From: Parasphingopyxis lamellibrachiae | GTDB lineage: Bacteria > Pseudomonadota > Alphaproteobacteria > Sphingomonadales > Sphingomonadaceae | Direction of reading: 5' to 3' | DNA length: 64,000 bases | Assembly: GCF_003385775.1 (NCBI RefSeq) | Contig: NZ_QRDP01000004.1 | Coordinates: 2,382,957-2,446,956, forward strand | Shown: piece by piece, positions 58,639 to 64,000 of the stretch | How positions within the stretch are numbered: position 1 is the stretch's first letter | Layout: each line of letters begins with the position of its first letter | Position numbers and translations under genes: made by a program | The notes under the pieces: model-generated | The model's database searches: none | What the model was told of the DNA's origin: nothing | Seen by the model: the letters and a program-made list of their open reading frames with translations, nothing else

Positions 58639-59350
58639 TCTGGCTTTCCTGACGCGCACGCCCTTTGCCCATCGCGGGCTGCACGGGGTTGACGTGGTCG
58701 AGAATAGCCGCGCCGCCTTCGAGGCCGCGATAGCGGCCGGGCACGGTGTCGAAACCGATGTTCAGGCCAGCAAAGATGGCGTGGCGATGGTTTTCCATGA
58801 TTATGAACTGGACCGCCTGACGCGCAAGAGCGGTCCCGTGATCGACCGCAAGGCGGCGAAGCTCGAGAAGATCAGATTCAGGAACGGTGACGAGACCATT
58901 CCCCGGCTGACCGAGATGCTCGATCTCGTTGACGGTCGTGCGCCGATTCTGATCGAACTGAAAGCAAAGAGTCGTAAGGTGAAGAAGCTCTGCCGTTCGG
59001 TTGCCGACGCGCTCTCCGCTTATGACGGCGAAGCGGCCGTTATGTCCTTCAACCCAGAAGTTGGCCGTTGGTTCGCCAAACATGCGCCAGACATTGTTCG
59101 CGGCCTGGTCGTGACAGAGCATGATGAAGTTTCGCTGGCGGCCCGGCTCAAGGGCGCGATGCAACGATCGCTGTCCGTGTTGCGCGCAGAGCCCGATTTC
59201 CTGGCCTATGATGTGCGGGACCTGCCTTCGGCCTTTGCGGACTCTCTGCGCGCCAAAAATGTGCCGGTCGTGACATGGACAGTGCGAACGGATGGAGAGC
59301 GGGTGTCGGCGGCCGAGGGCGCCGACCAGATCATCTACGAAAATCCATGA
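58631..59350 (+). CDS. Glycerophosphodiester phosphodiesterase family protein
   Basis: A 239-residue GDPD TIM-barrel. The catalytic and metal residues are visible: AHRGLHG (His), ENSRAAFEAAIAAGHGVETDVQ (Glu and Asp) and VFHDYELDRLT (His-Asp). ILIELKAK and TWTVRTDGERV follow. It hydrolyses glycerophosphodiesters to glycerol-3-phosphate and an alcohol. The ATG at 58631 overlaps the RidA stop by eight bases. No signal peptide, so cytoplasmic. Confidence 0.93.
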   Translation: MADLAFLTRTPFAHRGLHGVDVVENSRAAFEAAIAAGHGVETDVQASKDGVAMVFHDYELDRLTRKSGPVIDRKAAKLEKIRFRNGDETIPRLTEMLDLVDGRAPILIELKAKSRKVKKLCRSVADALSAYDGEAAVMSFNPEVGRWFAKHAPDIVRGLVVTEHDEVSLAARLKGAMQRSLSVLRAEPDFLAYDVRDLPSAFADSLRAKNVPVVTWTVRTDGERVSAAEGADQIIYENP

Positions 59351-60495
59351 GCGAGGGCGATCCCGAGCCAGTTGTGGCGCGGATTTCAGAAGGCGTTGGA
59401 TCGATCGACGCTGCCGATTGGGACGCCTGTGCGGGGCCCGGCAATCCTTTTCTCAGCCACGCCTTTTTGTCGATCCTCGAAGAATCCGGCAGCGTCTCGT
59501 CCCGGACAGGCTGGCAGCCCGTACCGGTTTCGATTGCAGGCCCCGGCGGCGCGCTCGAAGCCGTCGCCCCGGCCTATGTAAAGGGCCATAGCCAGGGCGA
59601 ATATGTGTTCGATCATGCCTGGGCGGATGCCTGGGAGCGGGCCGGCGGGCACTATTATCCGAAATTGCAGGTCGCCGTGCCGTTCACGCCGGTGCCCGGG
59701 CGGCGTTTGCTGGCGCGCGATTCGCTCCACATCCCTGCGCTGATTGCGACCCTGGAAACGATCACGCGCGACAATGGCCTTTCCTCTGCCCATGCGACCT
59801 TCATTGCCGAGGATGAGATCGCCTGGTTCGAAAATGCCGGCTGGCTGATCCGCGAGGGCAGCCAGTTCCATTGGGAGAATGACGGCTTTGCAGAGTTTGA
59901 CGATTTTCTGGAAGCGCTGTCGTCGCGCAAGCGCAAGGCAATCCGAAAGGAACGGCGCAAGGCTGTCAAAGGCCTGGAGGTTCGGCACATCACCGGTGCG
60001 GAGCTGACCGAAGACCATTGGGATATCTTCTGGGAATTTTATCAGGATACCGGGATGCGCAAATGGGGGCAGCCCTATCTGACGCGCGAGTTCTTTTCGT
60101 TGTTGGGCGATCGGCTGGGTGAGCAGACTTTGTTGATTCTTGCGCTGCGCGATGGCGAGGCGATAGCCGGAGCGCTCAACCTGATCGGCGCCGATACACT
60201 CTATGGCCGCTATTGGGGATGTTTGGAGGATATTCCCTTTCTCCATTTCGAGCTCTGCTATTACCAGGCGATCGACGCTGCGATTGCCCGCGGGCTGAGG
60301 CGCGTGGAAGCGGGCGCACAGGGCGCGCATAAACTGGCGCGCGGCTATCGGCCGGTCCTGACATGGTCGGCCCACTATTTCCCTGACCTCGGTTTCCGCG
60401 ACGCCGTAGCCGAGTTCCTTGTCGCCGAACGCCATGCCGTTGAACGTGAGATCGAATTTCTGGGAGAGATGACGCCGTTCAAAAAATCCAGTTGA
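59347..60495 (+). CDS. FemAB-like GNAT protein (PF04339/DUF482 type)
   Basis: A 382-residue double-GNAT protein: GNPFLSHAFLSILEESGSVSSRTGW at the N-terminus, SSRKRKAIRKERRKAVKGLEV in the middle and LYGRYWGCLEDIPFLHFELCYYQAIDAAI with EAGAQGAHKLARGYRP at the C-terminus; the last is a hallmark of the PF04339 group. These proteins are thought to attach amino-acyl or acyl groups to envelope molecules. It overlaps the GDPD stop in an ATGA. Confidence 0.92.
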   Translation: MSEGDPEPVVARISEGVGSIDAADWDACAGPGNPFLSHAFLSILEESGSVSSRTGWQPVPVSIAGPGGALEAVAPAYVKGHSQGEYVFDHAWADAWERAGGHYYPKLQVAVPFTPVPGRRLLARDSLHIPALIATLETITRDNGLSSAHATFIAEDEIAWFENAGWLIREGSQFHWENDGFAEFDDFLEALSSRKRKAIRKERRKAVKGLEVRHITGAELTEDHWDIFWEFYQDTGMRKWGQPYLTREFFSLLGDRLGEQTLLILALRDGEAIAGALNLIGADTLYGRYWGCLEDIPFLHFELCYYQAIDAAIARGLRRVEAGAQGAHKLARGYRPVLTWSAHYFPDLGFRDAVAEFLVAERHAVEREIEFLGEMTPFKKSS

Positions 60496-60584
60496 TCGGA
60501 GGCTTTGTGCCACAGATCGAAACGCTATGGTCCGCAGCCCGGCAATATGCTTTAGATTTCCACTTCAAGCCAAGGGGGTTATCC

Positions 60585-62645
60585 ATGCTCAAGCGACTCT
60601 GTGCGGCCATTTTACTGGTCTTTTCTGTTCCTGCTTTCGCCATACAGGCAACTGGACCGGAACGGCACTTTACTGGCGCCGACCTTTTTTCGCTTGAAGT
60701 CGCTGCCGATCCGCAGATCAGCCCCGATGGAAGCCAGGTCGCCTATGTCCGGCGCTCAGGCGATATCATGACCGACCAGTTTCGCTCGACCATCTGGCTT
60801 GTCGATACGCGTTCGAGCGAGCAGACACCGATTGCCGCGGGGCCGGGGGGGCATTTCAGCCCGCGCTGGTCGCCGGATGGCAGCAGGCTTGCCTATATTT
60901 CTTCAGCAGAGGGCGGGACTACACAAATCTTCGTGCGCTGGATGGAGAGCGGAGAGGCGGTTCGCCTGACGAACCTTCCCTACGCGCCGGGCAGCATCGC
61001 TTGGTCGCCGGATGGCACCAGAATAGCCTATTCCATGCTGATCCCCGGCGAATCGGCCGGGCTCGGTTCAGCGCCCGATGCCCCGGAAGGGGCGGAATGG
61101 GCGGACCCGCTGGATGTGACCACGGCGGTTGGCTATCGCGCGGACGGGCAGGGTTATTTGCGACCCGGCTTCAACCAGATCTTCGTGGTTCCCGCCGATG
61201 GCGGCACTGCTCGCCAGCTGAGTTTCGGAGACTATCATCATGGCGGGCCGCTGTCCTGGACGCCGGATGGTCGTGCCATTCTGTTTAGTGGCGATCTCAC
61301 GCCTGACTGGGAAATGGATCCGGTCGAGGGAGAAATCTATTCGCTGGACGTTACGACAAGCGCAATCACCCCGCTTACCGATCGTAACGGGCCCGATGTA
61401 AATCCCGTTGTCTCGCCCGACGGACGTCATATCGCCTGGCTTGGTTTCGACGATCAGCGGCGCGGCTATGAGAATGTGTTGCTTCATGTTTCTGATAGCG
61501 ACGGCTCAAATCAGCGGGTGCTTACCGGCGCCCTCGACCGTAGCATCAATACCGCCATTTGGTCGGCCAATAGCCGTGCAGTCTATGTTTCCTACGACGA
61601 CCACGGACAGACGAAGGTCGCGCGCGTTTCGCTTTCGGGCAGTATCACGACGGTTGCCGAGGGGCTCAACGGCGCATCGCTCGACCGGCCCTATTCGGGC
61701 GGAAGTTTCAGTGTCGCGCGCGATGGTACGCTTGCGATTACCAGCGGCCCGGCGACAAGCCCGGCCGATATTGTGCTTGTCCGCGGTAGCAACCGGCGGC
61801 AGCTTACCCACCTGAACGACGATCTGCTCGGCCACAAGGTAATGGGCGAAGTCCGGCGCATGGAAACCGCTTCGACTTTCGATGGCCGGCCGATCGAATC
61901 CTGGCTGACCTTGCCACCGGGCCATGTCGAGGGGCAGCGCCATCCACTGATCCTCGAAATTCATGGTGGGCCCTTTGCCGCTTACGGGCCCCACTTTTCG
62001 ACCGACAACCAGCTCTATGCAGCGGCAGGCTATGCTGTGCTTTCCGTCAATCCGCGCGGATCCACCTCATACGGTACCGAATTCGCCAACCTGATCCACC
62101 ATGCCTATCCGGGCAATGACTATCATGATCTGATGAGCGCGGTGGACGGCGTGATTGCGGCAGGCTTTGCCGACCCGGACCAATTGTTCGTGACAGGCGG
62201 TTCTGGCGGCGGCGTGTTGACCAGCTGGATCGTGGGGAACACGAACCGATTCCGCGCGGCGGCAACCCAAAAGCCGGTCATCAACTGGACGACCCAGGCG
62301 CTGATTTCCGATATCCCCGTGTTCGTCGCCAATTACTGGTTCGGCGCGCTGCCCTGGGAAGACCAGCAATCCTATTGGTCGCGCTCCCCGCTCTCGCTTG
62401 TTGGCAATGTTGAGACGCCGACGCTGGTTCTCGTGGGCGGTGAAGATGAACGCACCCCGGTTAGCGAAGCTGAGCAATATTATATGGCTTTGCGCATGGA
62501 AGGCGTACCAACCACCCTGATCCGTGTGCCCGGTGCCAGCCATGGCGGGCTCGCCGCCCGGCCATCGCAAAGTGCCGCCAAGGCCTCCGCGATTCTCGCC
62601 TGGTTCGATCGCTACCGGAATGCGCCGAACGATATCATGGAGTGA
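60585..62645 (+). CDS. S9-family serine peptidase (exported prolyl oligopeptidase type)
   Basis: A 686-residue exopeptidase. The ATG at 60585 follows AAGGGGG and begins a signal peptide (LKRLCAAILLVFSVPAFAIQ); the frame is open to 60492. Residues about 30-380 are a beta-propeller with repeated SPDG/SPRWSPDG turns. The C-terminal alpha/beta-hydrolase domain has Ser540 (GGSGGG), Asp621 (GGEDERTP) and His653 (GASHGG). It would cleave dipeptides or short peptides in the periplasm. It follows the FemAB-like gene by 89 bases. Confidence 0.95.
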   Translation: MLKRLCAAILLVFSVPAFAIQATGPERHFTGADLFSLEVAADPQISPDGSQVAYVRRSGDIMTDQFRSTIWLVDTRSSEQTPIAAGPGGHFSPRWSPDGSRLAYISSAEGGTTQIFVRWMESGEAVRLTNLPYAPGSIAWSPDGTRIAYSMLIPGESAGLGSAPDAPEGAEWADPLDVTTAVGYRADGQGYLRPGFNQIFVVPADGGTARQLSFGDYHHGGPLSWTPDGRAILFSGDLTPDWEMDPVEGEIYSLDVTTSAITPLTDRNGPDVNPVVSPDGRHIAWLGFDDQRRGYENVLLHVSDSDGSNQRVLTGALDRSINTAIWSANSRAVYVSYDDHGQTKVARVSLSGSITTVAEGLNGASLDRPYSGGSFSVARDGTLAITSGPATSPADIVLVRGSNRRQLTHLNDDLLGHKVMGEVRRMETASTFDGRPIESWLTLPPGHVEGQRHPLILEIHGGPFAAYGPHFSTDNQLYAAAGYAVLSVNPRGSTSYGTEFANLIHHAYPGNDYHDLMSAVDGVIAAGFADPDQLFVTGGSGGGVLTSWIVGNTNRFRAAATQKPVINWTTQALISDIPVFVANYWFGALPWEDQQSYWSRSPLSLVGNVETPTLVLVGGEDERTPVSEAEQYYMALRMEGVPTTLIRVPGASHGGLAARPSQSAAKASAILAWFDRYRNAPNDIME

Positions 62646-62666
62646 GGGCATCTGTGGGTCTGACAC

Positions 62667-62693
62667 AAAAAAGGCCGCCCGCAGGCAGCCTTT
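62667..62693 (-). terminator. Terminator after rpsU
   Basis: Arms AAGGCTGCC and GGCGGCCTT around a TGCG loop, followed by TTTTTTGT on the minus strand. The opposite side has a shorter TTTC tail, so it may also serve the S9 peptidase gene. Confidence 0.8.
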
Positions 62694-62719
62694 CTCAAAT
62701 TCATATCGGTTGAAGCGAT

Positions 62720-62923
62720 CTAGCTTCCGTCGCGTTCCAGGCGCTTACGCTCAAGCTTGCGGGCGCGGCGGACGGCGGCGGCGCGTTCGCGCGCGCGCTT
62801 TTCGGACGGCTTTTCATAGTGCCGGCGCAGCTTCATTTCGCGATACACACCCTCGCGCTGCAGCTTCTTCTTGAGCGCGCGGAGCGCCTGATCGACATTG
62901 TTATCGCGAACTGAAACTTGCAT
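62720..62923 (-). CDS. rpsU: 30S ribosomal protein S21
   Basis: A 67-residue S21: [40 protein letters not shown] and the Arg/Lys-rich tail. The ATG at 62923 is the conserved start; the frame is open much further upstream but without resemblance. It is needed for start-site selection in translation. Confidence 0.97.
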   Translation of the reverse strand: MQVSVRDNNVDQALRALKKKLQREGVYREMKLRRHYEKPSEKRARERAAAVRRARKLERKRLERDGS

Positions 62924-63158
62924 AAACCCGTACGTCTCCAATCGAACCATCTCGTTCCGCGAGCCGATTACGCCGGCGGACATAAATCTCTTAGCATCAA
63001 TGCAATATGGCCGCAGAATCGCATTCCGCAGCGCTTCAGATGGGCAGCTAGCAACCGGCGCAGCCGATTTCAAGCAAAAAGCACATGGTCCGGCACTCGA
63101 CATTCGCGCAGCTATGGGCGAAACTGCACCCAATCCCCTATTTCGAATGGAGAGCGTG

Positions 63159-63923
63159 ATGGCCACGACACTTGCTAAGTCAAATCATGAAATGACCGAC
63201 GAAGAATGGCAGGCCCGGCAGCAGCTCGCAGCCACGTATCGAATCTTCGCGATGATGGGCTGGGATGAAGCGATCTTCAACCATATTACCGTGAAGGTCC
63301 CGGGTGAGGATGGCGCGTTCCTGATCAACCCCTTCGGACTTCATTTTTCCGAGGTGAAAGCCTCGAACCTGATCAAGATCGATATCGACGGCAACAAGCT
63401 CAGCGAGAGCGATTATGGAGTCAACAAGGCTGGCTTCGTCCAGCACAGTCTCTTTCATCGCCATCTGCACGATGCCCATTGCATCATCCACACGCACACG
63501 ACGGCAACGGCGGCGGTCTGCTCTATGGAGGGCGGGCTGCAGCCGGTGAATTTCTACGCCTGCAACTTCGCCGGCAAACTCTCCTATCATGATTTCGAAG
63601 GGGTCACTGTGCGCGAGGAGGAGGGCGAACGCCTGCTCGAAAATCTCGGTAGCAACCGGATCCTGATGCTCAAGAATCATGGCCCGGTTGTGATTGCACC
63701 GACATTGCCGATTGCGGTAATCCAGTATTGGGCGCTGCAACGCGCGTGCGAGATCCAGCTCGAAACGATGCGGGCCGGGGATCCCATTGTCGTATCGCAG
63801 GATGTGATCGACGTGCATCAGCGCGATCTCTTCATGGCGCAGGCTTCGGCCGAGCCGGGCAAAGCCGAATTCGATGCATGGGTGCGTCAGGTGGATAAGA
63901 TCGATACGAGTTGGCGGGAATAG
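63159..63923 (+). CDS. Class II aldolase/adducin-family protein
   Basis: A 254-residue protein. The zinc ligands are in [17 protein letters not shown] (His-x-His) and in the third His of [35 protein letters not shown] is the N-terminal substrate loop. The ATG at 63159 follows GGAG with six bases spacing. Family members cleave or epimerise sugar phosphates or decarboxylate; some catabolic versions act on aromatic acids. Its next neighbour is a [2Fe-2S] protein, not a sugar gene. Confidence 0.92.
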   Translation: MATTLAKSNHEMTDEEWQARQQLAATYRIFAMMGWDEAIFNHITVKVPGEDGAFLINPFGLHFSEVKASNLIKIDIDGNKLSESDYGVNKAGFVQHSLFHRHLHDAHCIIHTHTTATAAVCSMEGGLQPVNFYACNFAGKLSYHDFEGVTVREEEGERLLENLGSNRILMLKNHGPVVIAPTLPIAVIQYWALQRACEIQLETMRAGDPIVVSQDVIDVHQRDLFMAQASAEPGKAEFDAWVRQVDKIDTSWRE

Positions 63924-63953
63924 CACGGCCTTGCCTTCTATAAGGATGCCGCA

Positions 63954-64000
63954 ATGACTCGTATGACCGTCAACGGCCAGCCCGTTCACTATCGGATGGA
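63954..64000 (+). CDS. [2Fe-2S]-binding oxidoreductase subunit, N-terminal fragment (window-edge partial)
   Basis: The last 47 bases encode MTRMTVNGQPVHYRMD after an AAGGA ribosome site. The start M-x-x-x-T-V-N-G-x-P-V is typical of the ferredoxin-like small subunit of molybdenum hydroxylases (isoquinoline 1-oxidoreductase/xanthine dehydrogenase type). No cluster Cys is inside the window. The call rests on this short N-terminal resemblance. Confidence 0.6.
   Translation, partial: MTRMTVNGQPVHYRM

Overview
The window reads as chromosomal DNA of a GC-rich alphaproteobacterium, most likely a sphingomonad (order Sphingomonadales). The reasons are the two FecA/CirA-type TonB-dependent receptors inside a catabolic cluster, an infA-maf-RNase E/G-yacG block, rnd-lptC-lptA-lptB-rpoN, divK with DUF3572, and bolA/J-domain/cobS/cobT. 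No phage genes, insertion sequences, CRISPR arrays or rRNA were seen. One tRNA-Phe is present.

Region 1 (about 1-17.5 kb) is an accessory catabolic cluster. It carries the end of a hydroxyacid dehydrogenase, an alpha/beta-hydrolase with Ala at the nucleophile position, a MarR regulator, an FMN reductase, a VOC protein, an NTF2-like protein, three Nu/YfcG-type glutathione transferases, two DUF3237 proteins, a Rieske oxygenase, an SDR, a zinc-free MDR reductase, two spinster-like MFS transporters and two TonB receptors. Six intergenic regions of this cluster hold one palindrome, consensus TTAGTNNTCTAA, placed on or beside promoter elements. It probably marks a single regulon, with the MarR protein the obvious candidate regulator. 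The module DUF3237(-)/operator/TonB receptor(+) occurs twice. The substrate cannot be read from sequence; an aromatic or other cyclic compound handled with oxygenase and glutathione chemistry fits best.

Region 2 (17.5-31 kb) is mostly housekeeping on the minus strand: tRNA-Phe, yacG, RNase E/G, maf, infA, a JmjC-like cupin with a GNAT protein, H+-pyrophosphatase, thiL, nusB, a DUF1993 protein, hisD and hisG. A CHK-kinase-like gene and a large beta-rich protein of unknown function sit between the RNase gene and yacG.

Region 3 (31-48 kb) holds a DUF2332 protein, BolA, a J-domain protein, cobS/cobT, envelope proteins (glycine-zipper, OmpA lipoprotein, CBS/CorC), rpmB with a periplasmic RidA, tadA, small membrane proteins, rpoN-lptB-lptA-lptC-rnd, TerC, a small-helix membrane protein and a Gly-rich double cold-shock protein.

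Region 4 (48-64 kb) holds a trypsin-like autotransporter, a secreted PPC-domain protein, an EamA transporter, a lipocalin-like protein, a DUF1328 protein, Dps, a GDT1-type cation transporter, rpmG, divK and a tightly overlapping plus-strand run (DUF3572, HAD, RidA, GDPD, FemAB-like) followed by an S9 peptidase. It ends with rpsU, a class II aldolase-family protein and the first codons of a [2Fe-2S] protein that continues past the window.
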